The notes below the pieces were generated by a model, which made no database searches, was not told where the DNA came from, and saw nothing but the letters and a program-made list of their open reading frames with translations. The position numbers and the translations under genes are program-made. This document shows positions 24,659-34,300 of a DNA stretch of 57,886 bases, one piece after another (the stretch's first letter is position 1; each line of letters opens with the position of its first letter). The stretch spans positions 1-57,886 of the forward strand of contig CAZENQ010000010.1 in assembly GCA_964513655.1 (NCBI GenBank), written 5' to 3'. The stretch comes from G020350405 sp964513655. Lineage in GTDB: Bacteria; Planctomycetota; Phycisphaerae; Sedimentisphaerales; Anaerobacaceae.

Positions 24659-25612
24659 ATGAAAAAGATGATAGGCTTAATAGTGGTAGTGGTTGTAATC
24701 TGGGGTACACTCAGAATGTTAGGTATAAATTTTTTTGTGTCCTGGCGGACCCCGAGTGCTAGGCTGAGTGATGCTTGGAAGTCTTCTAAAGACAAAACTA
24801 TTGAGGATATCATTGGTGCGCCTTTACCCAAGAGCGCTACCAACATACATCGCGGGTCCACTAATTATCCACAACGGTATAGGATTAAAACGGCCATTTG
24901 GATTACGGCTAAGTTGCCGAAAGAAGACTTTTATGAGTTGGTTACCCTGCTCGAATTGGAAAAAAGGGCAGATTTGCTGGACTTCTGGCCAGATGCGTTC
25001 GAATGCTCGCAGAATGCTTTCTATGAAAGACTTGACACGTTTTGGCATCTGACGGGTGTTGTTACTGAAGACACTTACTATGGTGAGAAAGCTGAAGAAG
25101 ATACATGCATGGTATTTAAGTATGAGAATGGGCAATTATACATTAAAAAACTAACAACCTATCTTTCAATCGTGGGACAAGAAAACACTTGGCACGATGT
25201 AATAAAAGGGCGTCCGGCAGTAGAATATTACATTACTCACGGGCCTTTTCCTGAGAGTGCTACTGATATATGCGTCGACGGCGTCCATAACCTCAATGGT
25301 AACAAGGTTGAACAGACTTGTTGGGTCGTTGCGAAATTACCAAAGGAGGATTTCTATGATCTGGTAGACCAACTTAAACTGACGAAAAGGCCAGATTTGT
25401 TAGAAGTTTGGCCAGATGCTTTCGAATGCGCAAAGGGTCCTTTCACTGAGGAGCTTAATCAGTTCTGGGATATAAGAAAAATGATAAACGAAGACACTTA
25501 TTATGGTGAGGTTCCCGAAGGCGGGACACAGACTGTGTGCAAGTACGAAGGCGGGAAGGTTTACATAAAAAAGACCACAAAACACTCTAAAGCTAAGCGC
25601 TCGACTCGGTAG
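24659..25612 (+). CDS. Membrane-anchored protein, MKK family copy E, with tandemly duplicated domain
   Basis: Starts at 24659 (MKKMIGLIVVVVVIWGTLR) after AAAAGGGGATAATT; 317 residues. One N-terminal transmembrane helix is followed by two copies of the family domain. Copy 1 (~residues 45-165) has PLPKSATNI, KLPKEDFYELVTLLELEKRA, DFWPDAFECSQNAF, EDTYYGE and ENGQLYIKKL. Copy 2 (~185-305) has PFPESATDI, KLPKEDFYDLVDQLKLTKRP, EVWPDAFECAKGPF, EDTYYGE and EGGKVYIKKT. Copies A (17044) and F (27559) have one domain. It faces the gene at 26050 and shares its leader with copies A and F. Function unknown; an RHS accessory or immunity role is suggested by linkage. Confidence 0.75.
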   Translation: MKKMIGLIVVVVVIWGTLRMLGINFFVSWRTPSARLSDAWKSSKDKTIEDIIGAPLPKSATNIHRGSTNYPQRYRIKTAIWITAKLPKEDFYELVTLLELEKRADLLDFWPDAFECSQNAFYERLDTFWHLTGVVTEDTYYGEKAEEDTCMVFKYENGQLYIKKLTTYLSIVGQENTWHDVIKGRPAVEYYITHGPFPESATDICVDGVHNLNGNKVEQTCWVVAKLPKEDFYDLVDQLKLTKRPDLLEVWPDAFECAKGPFTEELNQFWDIRKMINEDTYYGEVPEGGTQTVCKYEGGKVYIKKTTKHSKAKRSTR

Positions 25613-26049
25613 TCGTCTCGGCAAAAAGTCACAAAGCGACATTCACAATGATCTAAGTAGTCGTAAGCGGCTGATGGGTCACGAGCCAAGATTTTTTTGG
25701 TGAGCATAGTCTAACAGATGTGGACGCGTTGTTGAGTACCAACGGAACACGCAAATGATTTTCTGTTGATAACTGTGGGGAGTGACCCAAAAACAACAGC
25801 AGACTTTGTCAGTGATCTTGTGTTTCATGCTATTTGTCGACGTAAGGTTGCCCCCGTACAATCGAGTATTAGACGAGGCAGCCTCAGAGAGAATTCGTCC
25901 CGAGCCGTACCCGTCATAGAATTTTCAATTCGTCAAAAAGCAAAAAAACAAAAGGCCCCGAAAGGCGCCTTGATACTAACGAAAATCCTAAAATTAAACG
26001 CTAAAAGAACGAAGAATTAACTACTGGCGGATATTTGCAGAGTACGACT
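25613..26049. other. Intergenic region between convergent genes
   Basis: No supported gene in 437 bases. A short frame at 25766-26020 lacks motifs. The sequence AAGGCCCCGAAAGGCGCCTT at about 25951-25970 can form a small hairpin and may help to end transcription from both sides. Confidence 0.4.
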
Positions 26050-26481
26050 TCAGAACCACCAAACAATTTCCCCTAATGATTCACCCAAATATTCGGCCAA
26101 AGTGGATTGTACAAGATAAATTAATCCAGCAATAGAGATTAGGGATAGGATCGTACCAATAAAACCGGTCCTTTTTTTCAGTTCATTTTTATCGGCATAC
26201 GCAATTAATAACAACGCAACGACTACAAGAGGAATTATCCAATTTAACACAAATGAGATCATTTCGGGAAGTGGGTGCCAATCTAAGACCAAACTACCAG
26301 GAGGGTGGTTTTCTGTAATCTGTGCCATAGCCTTTATCAGTATAAAGTCTGTTAAAACAATGCAGCTGAAAATAATACCCATAGCCAATAGCAATTTGCT
26401 GTAGTCAACATTTCCAAGTTTTCCTACACATTTTGCACCGACCATCAAGAAAGTTATGGCCATCAGTACGATACATAGCAA
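26050..26481 (-). CDS. Four-helix membrane protein, putative immunity for the metallopeptidase tip
   Basis: A 143-residue integral membrane protein with four hydrophobic helices (IVLMAITFLMVGA, LLLAMGIIFSCIVLTDFILI, FVLNWIIPLVVVALLLIAY, IGTILSLISIAGLIYLV). The frame opens at a TTG (26481); an ATG at 26463 is an alternative, and neither has a clear ribosome site. It is 69 bases downstream of the HELVH tip and on the same strand, the normal site of an immunity gene. A membrane immunity protein would suit a toxin acting at the membrane or in the periplasm. I do not recognise a family. Confidence 0.6.
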   Translation of the reverse strand: MLCIVLMAITFLMVGAKCVGKLGNVDYSKLLLAMGIIFSCIVLTDFILIKAMAQITENHPPGSLVLDWHPLPEMISFVLNWIIPLVVVALLLIAYADKNELKKRTGFIGTILSLISIAGLIYLVQSTLAEYLGESLGEIVWWF

Positions 26482-26550
26482 ATTAGAGATAAATAGAAAT
26501 AGTGGAATCTTAAGTCCCTTTCACATGAACTTAACGAAAGTATACCATAC

Positions 26551-27348
26551 TTAGAACCTTGTGCCAACAGCAGATTTAAGTCTTTTTTCGGTTGTACTTG
26601 AAAACGGCATGAGCCCATCTTTAGATTCACTAACACTAAATGTTTTCAATGAAAATGGAGGTCCCTTCATTAATCCCGTTCCTTCGTGCTGGAGAAAACT
26701 CCTCAGCCGATTGCGGTTAAAAATAGCGTGTACAAGCTCATGCATGAATACATTGGCTGCGACATATTCCCTCTCGTCTTGTGTTAATTGGGGATATTGC
26801 GCTTCATAAGTCTTTATATCACGCTCGAGATTCGCCCCTCGAAGCGCTATTTTGCTCCCTTTTGTTTTTCCAATTGCTCCCATTTTGTCAGACCACACAA
26901 CTTGTACACGATAAATCCTTTGCGAACGATTATATCCTCGTTTCCTTCCTACTGGCATGGATGCATCGAAAATTTGTATTGGAACAATATTAAAAAATTG
27001 AGCTACTATTTCACTTCTCTTAGCCAAAATTAGCGGGCGCATACTATCTTTGCTAGGCTCGATAAAAACAACTACCACTTCGGTTTTTGCCCGTATATTT
27101 GTAAAGAAGCACAGGCCTATTGTTAACAGGACAGCAACTATTGCGATTTTAACAACCACCATTGGAATAGCAAAGTTCCCACTTGGGTCTGTGGCATTAA
27201 CGGGATTGCAATGTGCGTAGAGGTACTTGTGTAGAGACTGCGGGTCGCGGTTGTTGCCGGCGAATGGGTCGATTTTGTTGAACCGTCCGTTGGCGGGGTT
27301 ATACCATCGCGCGCGGAGGTAGTAGTGCTGGAGGTCATTGTCGAACAT
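26551..27348 (-). CDS. Orphan RHS C-terminal cassette, tip 1 (zinc metallopeptidase-like)
   Basis: Core MFDNDLQHYYLRARWYNPAN (slightly divergent) to NATDPSGNF, then a ~210-residue tip. A transmembrane-like helix (VVVKIAIVAVLLTIGLCFF) comes first. The rest resembles a zincin with QDEREYVAANVFMHELVHAI: the HELVH motif is the HExxH zinc site, preceded by a helix as in minimal metallopeptidases. A third ligand cannot be assigned with certainty; candidates are acidic or His residues in LRSFLQHEGTG. The core stub extends to the junction at 27470-27481, with an in-frame TAA. The four-helix membrane protein at 26050 follows. Confidence 0.78.
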   Translation of the reverse strand: MFDNDLQHYYLRARWYNPANGRFNKIDPFAGNNRDPQSLHKYLYAHCNPVNATDPSGNFAIPMVVVKIAIVAVLLTIGLCFFTNIRAKTEVVVVFIEPSKDSMRPLILAKRSEIVAQFFNIVPIQIFDASMPVGRKRGYNRSQRIYRVQVVWSDKMGAIGKTKGSKIALRGANLERDIKTYEAQYPQLTQDEREYVAANVFMHELVHAIFNRNRLRSFLQHEGTGLMKGPPFSLKTFSVSESKDGLMPFSSTTEKRLKSAVGTRF

Positions 27349-27469
27349 TTCGCCGGCGTAGAGCAGTGTGGTAGATGCGGTGGCGGGGCTGAAGGTATGG
27401 GCGTTGCCGTAGGCGTCGTAAGCGAAGTTAGCGGTTATAGCGCCGCCTGAAGCAGACAGATGCGGAATA

Positions 27470-27625
27470 TCTGTTTATTTAGTTGCTATGGGGCACAATA
27501 TAGGGATAATAGGGCTGAAATGGTTGGCAAAAAATAGCTGGCAGAAAAGGGGATAATTATGAAAAAGATAATAGGGTTAATAGTGGCTGTGGTTGTAATC
27601 TGGGTGGTACTTAAGATGATGGGTA
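27470..27625 (+). repeat. Array repeat: core junction plus conserved MKK-gene leader (copy F; others at 16954 and 24569)
   Basis: From the junction TCTGTTTATTTA, about 150 bases are strongly conserved among the three copies at 16954-17110, 24569-24720 and 27470-27625. The stretch runs TTGCTATGGGGCA, ATATAGGGATAATAG and GCAGAAAAGGGGATAATT into the first ~25 codons of the MKK genes. TTGCTA and TAATAG, 18 bases apart, are a weak promoter candidate. The other three junctions (18776, 21345, 23015) lack this leader. Confidence 0.7.
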
Positions 27626-28143
27626 TTGGCGTTTCTGTCTCACCATCAGATAAGCTTAAGGAGGGGGAGGAGAGAACAGGAGAAAGTATCGCGATGATGT
27701 TAGCGCGTTCAAGCCATGAAGATATTATCGGTTTTGCTTTACCTGAGACGGCAAGTCACATAAACGACTACAAATGGCCGGAGTCGGAACTTGCGGATTT
27801 CAAAACCGGTCAGATGATTACCGAGGTGTTTTACTGGGTAGTGGCCGAACTGCCACAAGCAGAATTCGATCTTTGGGTCAGCGAGCACGACCTGAGAAAG
27901 ACACCGAACTTGCTAGAATCATGGCCAGATATCCTGCACTGTCAAGTAGATGGTTTCCGTCAGTGGGATTTGAAAAGGAAGGCTATTGGTGATATTTACT
28001 TTGATGAGTCGGCAAAGTATGAGGAATACATTGCATGTACGCATACGGATGGGAAAGTATATATTAAAAAAGTAGTTAGATATGTCGACGGGCAAGACGA
28101 GAACAAAAAATGGTACTATGAAAAAATACCCAGGACCAGGTAA
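27559..28143 (+). CDS. Small membrane-anchored protein, MKK family copy F (faces the full-length RHS)
   Basis: Starts at 27559 (MKKIIGLIVAVVVIWVVLKM) after AGGGGATAATT; 194 residues. One transmembrane helix is followed by the family domain: DIIGFALPETASHI, YWVVAELPQAEFDLWV, KTPNLLESWPDIL, YEEYIACTHTDGKVYIKKV and KKWYYEK. It is closest to copy A at 17044, which faces the orphan tip of the same type. The convergent pairs at 17044/17806 and 27559/28324 therefore look like duplicates of one module. The opposite orientation to the tip is unusual for an immunity gene, so an accessory role remains possible. Confidence 0.77.
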   Translation: MKKIIGLIVAVVVIWVVLKMMGIGVSVSPSDKLKEGEERTGESIAMMLARSSHEDIIGFALPETASHINDYKWPESELADFKTGQMITEVFYWVVAELPQAEFDLWVSEHDLRKTPNLLESWPDILHCQVDGFRQWDLKRKAIGDIYFDESAKYEEYIACTHTDGKVYIKKVVRYVDGQDENKKWYYEKIPRTR

Positions 28144-28238
28144 AATCATATTGACCTGGCGACAAGGTGTGATCGTGTGAGAGTTTATTGCAGGCTCTAA
28201 AGAAATAGAAAAAGATTGTATAATGGCACTCGGGAAGA

Positions 28239-28275
28239 GGCGGAGATGATTTGAAAGGTGAGTTTTATCTCCGCC
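28239..28275. terminator. Hairpin between MKK copy F and the RHS gene (putative bidirectional terminator)
   Basis: GGCGGAGAT (28239-28247) and ATCTCCGCC (28267-28275) form a perfect 9-bp stem with a 19-base loop between the convergent stops. A related hairpin lies at the same place in the duplicated module (17721-17757). Confidence 0.55.
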
Positions 28276-28323
28276 CGTTGCCGGTAGCCTTCCTAAATCA
28301 CGGTTATTTTAGTCCTTAGAGGA

Positions 28324-31300
28324 TTAGTCTTCATCCTTGCCCCATTTCCAAACGGGAGTCCCCCAATCCATCTCGATGCCAGAGCTGTCTATTGTAAACA
28401 GAGGAAAGTCGACATTGAAACTCATAACCTTAAGTATAGGTTCAAAAGATACACCGAATCCGGCCTCAAGTTTTGAGGGGGGTCCTGAGAGTGACAGACC
28501 GAACCCTGCTTGGAATGGTCCAGCATCTACGATTGGGGCTGTTTTGGAAGCGCCAAATTGGAATTGTGAAGCGGACGGATTGTCCAAATTTAGACTAAAG
28601 GTACCTCCTATTCTGAAATCTTTCCAATAATCCCTGCGATCTAAGTCAGGTAGAGATGTTCTGTCTGGTTGTGTATCAAAACTAACTTTAAATACAAGAG
28701 TTTTGTCGCCGCTGGATCTCTTGAACACTAGGTCTACGTCAGGCCAATCTTCGAGATGGGGAGCGGTTCCGAAGGGCAAGGACAGTTTCATATCACCTTG
28801 CGGATACCCAGCACCGGTGAAGAGTGAGAAAAGTGCAGATGCAATGATTGCCCCAGCAGAAACAGCCTTGATTATGCTCTTCGCCCTTTCATAGTATCTC
28901 CACATGATTGCACTCTTACGTGTTCTCATATACAGCAGTTTGGCGTGAGTCCAGAGCGTGCCAATCAAATAACCGAGGGCAAACATGAATTCTCCACTTG
29001 GGTCAACATTCATAATTGGATTGCAGTGGGCGTAGAGGTACTTATGCAGTGACTGTGGGTCTCGGTTGTTTCCGGCGAAGGGGTCTAAGCGGTTGAATCT
29101 GCCGGTTGCGGGGCTGTAGTAGCGGGCGCGGAGGTAGTAGTGCTGGAGGTCATTGTCGTACATTTCGCCGGCGTAGAGCAGTGCGGTAGCTGCGTTGGCG
29201 GGGCTGAACGTGTGGGCGTTGCCGTAGGCGTCGTACGCATAACTTTCCGTTATAGTTCCGGCAGTGTTTGCGAGGTGTCTTACGGAGCCGTGGCCGTCGT
29301 AGAGCAAATAGTTGGGCGTATTGGGGCCCCTGGCCTGGGCGAGGACATCGTGGCCGAGTACGTAGACCATGTTGACATCATCATTGACTGCGGCCTTTAA
29401 GACCTGGGCGTAGCCGGTATGATTATAGGGGTCGATGAGGTATTGGGTCGTCGAGCCACCCTGCACCGCCGCCTCGACGCGTATGCCGGCGGGGTTGTAC
29501 TCGTAATCGACGGTGGCGCCGCCTTCTACCTGGACTTTAGCGAGCCTGCGCTGGAAGTTGTAGGTGTATTGTACGTTGGGGTCTTCGCCTGCGTCTTTGT
29601 AGGTTAGAGAACCGTTCTCATTGTAGGTGTAGGTGATGGTATTTGTGTCGGTGGTTTCTGTGATGAGGCGGTCGTTATTCGGGTCGTAGGAGTATGTGGT
29701 ATTCGGCCCATTGTCGACCTGACGCTCCAAACGGTTGCCAACGAGGTCGTAGACGTAACTGTGTGTAAAGTCATTGGCATCGTCAGGGGCGTTGTAGTCC
29801 TCGGCAATCAGCCGGTTAAGGGCATCATACGCCCAGTCAACTACGGTGGTACTGCCGTCGACGACCTCGGTAACGCCGGTCCTCTGGCCGTCGGGGGCGA
29901 GCGCGTATTTGTAGTGAGCCACGAGCTGCGAGGCGTCATAAATGTTTACGTCTGTGAGGCGGTTAAGACTGTCATACCGGTACGTGGTGAGGTTGTTGGG
30001 ATGTTCGACCGAAGCAATGGAGCCGACGTCGTTGTAGGCGTATGTAGAGATTTCGCTGGTGGGCTCCTGACCGTTGCGTTTGTCGACCTTTACGGTCTTT
30101 AGCCTGCCCAGCTCGTCGTAGGTGTATGAGAGCTTCGTGTCAAAATTTGCTGCTTCTTGTTCTGATTCGGGCGTATAGACGCTCATCCTTCGTCCGGTGA
30201 TGGGGAAGAACTCGTATCTGATAAAGCCATCCGGCAAGTCGAGCTGCCAAATTCTGCCCTCGGCGTCGTAATAATTCTTATATATGACGGGCTCGCCGGG
30301 CGTATCAAGGTCATTTACCTCAGTTGTTAGCACGCGGCCAAGATTGTCATAGGTGAGTTTGTAGTAAATATTGGGCTCATTGGACTGGTAGAGGTCGTTA
30401 TCATCGTAGAAGTTCTGGAATTGGAGCTGGCCGCGGTCGTTGTACTCGAAGCCGGTTACATGGGCCTCGAAGTCTGTGGACTTAACCGGCAGGCCGTTGG
30501 CATCGTAGAGACTGTACTCGGTCCGCCCATCGGGAAGTTTGCGTGTTATTTGCTTGTTTATTTCGTTGTAGGTAAACTTCGTAACGCGCTCATAAGTATA
30601 GTCTACATTGCCGGTTTCAGGGTCTTCGCGTATATTGTCGCGAATCTCGGTGAGATTGCCGTACATATCGTAGTCGTATTCATATCGGGGGTAGGTGAGT
30701 TCGTCGTTGTTGCAGGGGTCGGCAACGGCAGGTAGAACAACGGCTTTGAGCCGGCCGGCGTCATCGTAGTCAAACCACCTTATGCGGCCGGCCTGGTCAG
30801 TCTTTGAACTGACCCTGCCGAATTGGTCGTAGTTAGTATAGGTATATGTTCCATCATGATACGTGGTATACTTTGGACGACCGAGCGCATCATGTTCGAA
30901 CGTGGTCTCGTGGCCGTTAGCGTCGCGCACAAGGTCGCGCCGGTTGCCCTCGTATTCATATTCCGTGCGGTTGCCGAGGGGGTCAATGACCGCTGTTTGT
31001 TTGCCGGCCCAATCATACTCGTATCTGGTGGTCCGGTACTGGCCGCCTTCGTCCTGAACTTTCTCTTGTTCGACCTTGCCGGTTATGCCGTCATATTCGG
31101 TAGTAGTCTTTGAGAGCACGGCACCACGGCTCCAGACGGGGTCATCATTGGTGTCGATGATGTATTTCCTGCCGACAGTATTACCGTCGACTACGATATT
31201 TTCCAGCGGGATATTGACGTCCGCCCAGCGCCAGGTTCCCGACACTCTCCCTAATGAATCGTAAATATTCTCGGTGGCGTTGACGTTAGGGTCACAGGGG

Positions 31301-34300
31301 TCGTAGGGGCCGGTGGCTATAACGGTCCTGCCTTCGGGGTCGTACAGTGTTCGCGAAATTGTCAGGATGCCATTCATGTCTGCAGGGTAGTTCGGATGAT
31401 GGTCGTTATAATCGTCCCAGGTTTCATAGAGGAGCGTCTCGACCAAGTTGCCAGACTGGTCGTATTGGTATTTTGTTAACGCACCATACTGGCCAATAAC
31501 CGTATCCACCTTGTCGATACTGTTGTAGGAGGTCTGGCTGAGCGTCAGGGTGTAGGGCTGGACGTTACCTTCCGTGTAGTTGACATCTCTTATGGTTTTA
31601 ATGGCGCGGCCGGCGGCATCGTGCTCGGTGATTGTTGCGACGGTGCATTTGTTGGCTGAGTCATTGGGGTCGACCCATTTGTACCAGGATTTAATCTGAT
31701 TGCCGTTTTCATCATATTCGGAATAAGTGGTAAAACCGGCGGCGTTTGTTACACTATTCGGCGAGCTGGGGAAGTCGGAATTATCATCGTAGGTATAGAT
31801 GGCGTCAACATTCAACAGCAAGCCATTGGGGTCCTTCTTTATTGTCCTGGTCATACGGTTTTTGTCGTCATACTCATATACGGTGCTATTTCCGAGCGCA
31901 TCAGTGGTTTTTTCGAGGAGGCTGCGGCCGGGGTATCTTTCGTTGTATGTGTTAGTAGTGGAGGAGACCAGAACCAGGTCGTCCGGCATATCCAGGTCGG
32001 GCGTGAACAGTTGTGCGGTTTCAAGCAGGTTGCCGCTGCCGTCGTAGTAATTTTCCGTTACATTGCCCAGCGGGTCGGTGGTCTTTTTAGTTCTGCCATC
32101 GATGTCGTATTGATAATATGTAGTTGGTCCTGCCGGATAGGGGAAAGTAATGGCGGTAGCCTTGTCGGGGTGGCGCGGGTCATCGTACTCATAAGCGGTT
32201 GTATCGCCTTCGGGGTTGGTTATTCTGATTACGTTGCCCCTGTCGTTATAAAGATAGGTTGTTACATTATTACAGCGGTCCTCAACGGTCTCCACCCTGC
32301 CCTGCACATCGTGGTCTATTGTTATACTGTTGCCTCTGGCGTCGATGACCTCGGTGAGGCGTCCGTCCTGGTCATAGATATACCGGATGGGAGTCAGGCC
32401 GCGGGCATCGTTGATATCGGTGACGAAGTGGTGGCAGGGGTCATAATCATTATTGTCATAAAAGTACTCGGTTATATTGTACATATCGTTGTAATCTGTA
32501 GCATCTTCGTCGACGAGCCTGCAGACCTTGATAAGATTGTCATTGCTGTCATACCAGTATTCGAGGGTGTTCGGGTCGCCGGAGTCCTGCTCGCTGGGGG
32601 CCCTGACGGCAACGATGTGACCACCACCACCACTGCGGTCAATCTGTATGGTTGTGCTGGGGCTGCTCTCTTTTCGGTTGTAATGCTCAATTGAATCACC
32701 ATTGAAGCTAATTTTCTCTCCGCCGGGAGTTATAATATGAGAGAGGTATGGGTCGCCGTAGGGTTTGGTCCAGATCATTTGATCACCAAGCCAATAATAA
32801 TCTCCGTACTCAGAGGAGAGTTTGTCGCGCTTGATGTGGTATACGGCGCCGTCCTCGGTACTCAGGCGATAGCCTGAGAAATCGTAATTAGCGGGGTTCC
32901 TGACACCCTCTCCCGAATTACCCCAGCCCTGCTTTACCCAGGTTCCGTTAAGCGGGTGTATCAGCTCCGGCTCCTTGGTGTACAATGTGGCGGTAACACC
33001 CGGCGGGGATACATAGACCGCTTTGTAAAAATATAAACCGGTTCTGTAGCCCGCCTCAGAACCGGTGTACGGCTGTGATGACGGAACGAGGTTTAAAAGG
33101 AAGGTGGCCCTTTCACCATCGGGCAGGGTCAGGGTTACATTACGGGCAAAATTGGGGCTGACTCGAATTTCTGCCGTGGCCCCGCCCCCGAGCACGTCAC
33201 ATTCTTCTCTTTCTTCGTTAAGCTCTATATCCATATTGGCGATGGAATAGGTCCAGCCGTGGCCGAAGTCACCGTCATGGTTCCTATTGAGGCTGTCGTA
33301 GGTACGGGTCACCGTTAGAGACACACCGCCAACGGCGATATCCAGGTCCTGCTGACTGAACTTGACGCTTCCAAGCTTTAGCGGGCAATCGAGGACAAAC
33401 CCAACATTGGCATAGCCATATGATGGATTGTTGTCGGGATACTTGACCGTAAGGAGCATCTGGTAGGCACCGTTTTCCACGCTGGTGAAGTCCAGAGTAC
33501 CGAGTGAACCGTCCGGCTCGACCCGATTCTCACACCAGTCGCCCGAGCCTTTATTTGGGGTTATGTTTTTAACAAAATAATTGGGGTCAGTTAGTAAATA
33601 CTGCCACGACTCTACGGAGTATCTACTTACTTTCGGTCTAAACAGCTCGACCTTGTACTGGACGTTTGCCTGGGAACCAGGATAGTAGGCAGCACCCTCC
33701 AAATCGAAAAAGGCTTGGTCAATGACCTGCCAGAGACCCTCAAAATTGTAGGGATTTCTCAGAAGTTCATCAATAATTTTATTCTCATCACCCTCATATT
33801 CAATGTTGCTGATTTCAGCTTCCGGCGAACCAAGCGCAACAACAAAAGGTGCATTAGCTTCATGCGTGCCCGGGCCAACGTCCAAATGCGCAATATAGTC
33901 GCCATCTACAACTGGGTCATCGTTCCACTTGAAATCCTCATTCGCATTGAACATTCTGGAGACGGGGTTACTCGTTCCCTGATTAGCATCGACAACCTTA
34001 TGATTACATGGGTCATAAATAGTTATTGCCCAATTCGCATCCGCCTTCAATGAAGCACTAACTGTGACCCAGGGGTTCAAGGCAGTGACGAAACTGGGAG
34101 TGACTCTGAAGTCTGAAATTGAACTGTTGTTGAAGAACTCCACTGATTCGATGGTCTCATTGCCATACATATCCCAGACGTGAACAACCAGGCAAGTCGG
34201 GCCGTTTTTGAATAAATACGGATTGAGTTCGTATGTCCAGGGATTGTCACTATTAACGTCAATGGGAAAGCCATTAGGATCTTCTGCTTCAGTAATGAGT

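Noticed and set aside
16954..27481. Reading the regularly spaced junction repeats as a CRISPR or integron attC array
   Set aside because: Spacing is 1.5-2.9 kb with genes and core stubs between them; there are no short spacers, no attC-like folding and no Cas or IntI gene.
32011..32694. Long plus-strand frames antisense to the RHS and giant genes (also for example 41660-42379, 47268-48290, 49059-50018)
   Set aside because: They are shadows of strongly coding minus-strand genes with repetitive codon use; the minus frames carry the domain motifs.
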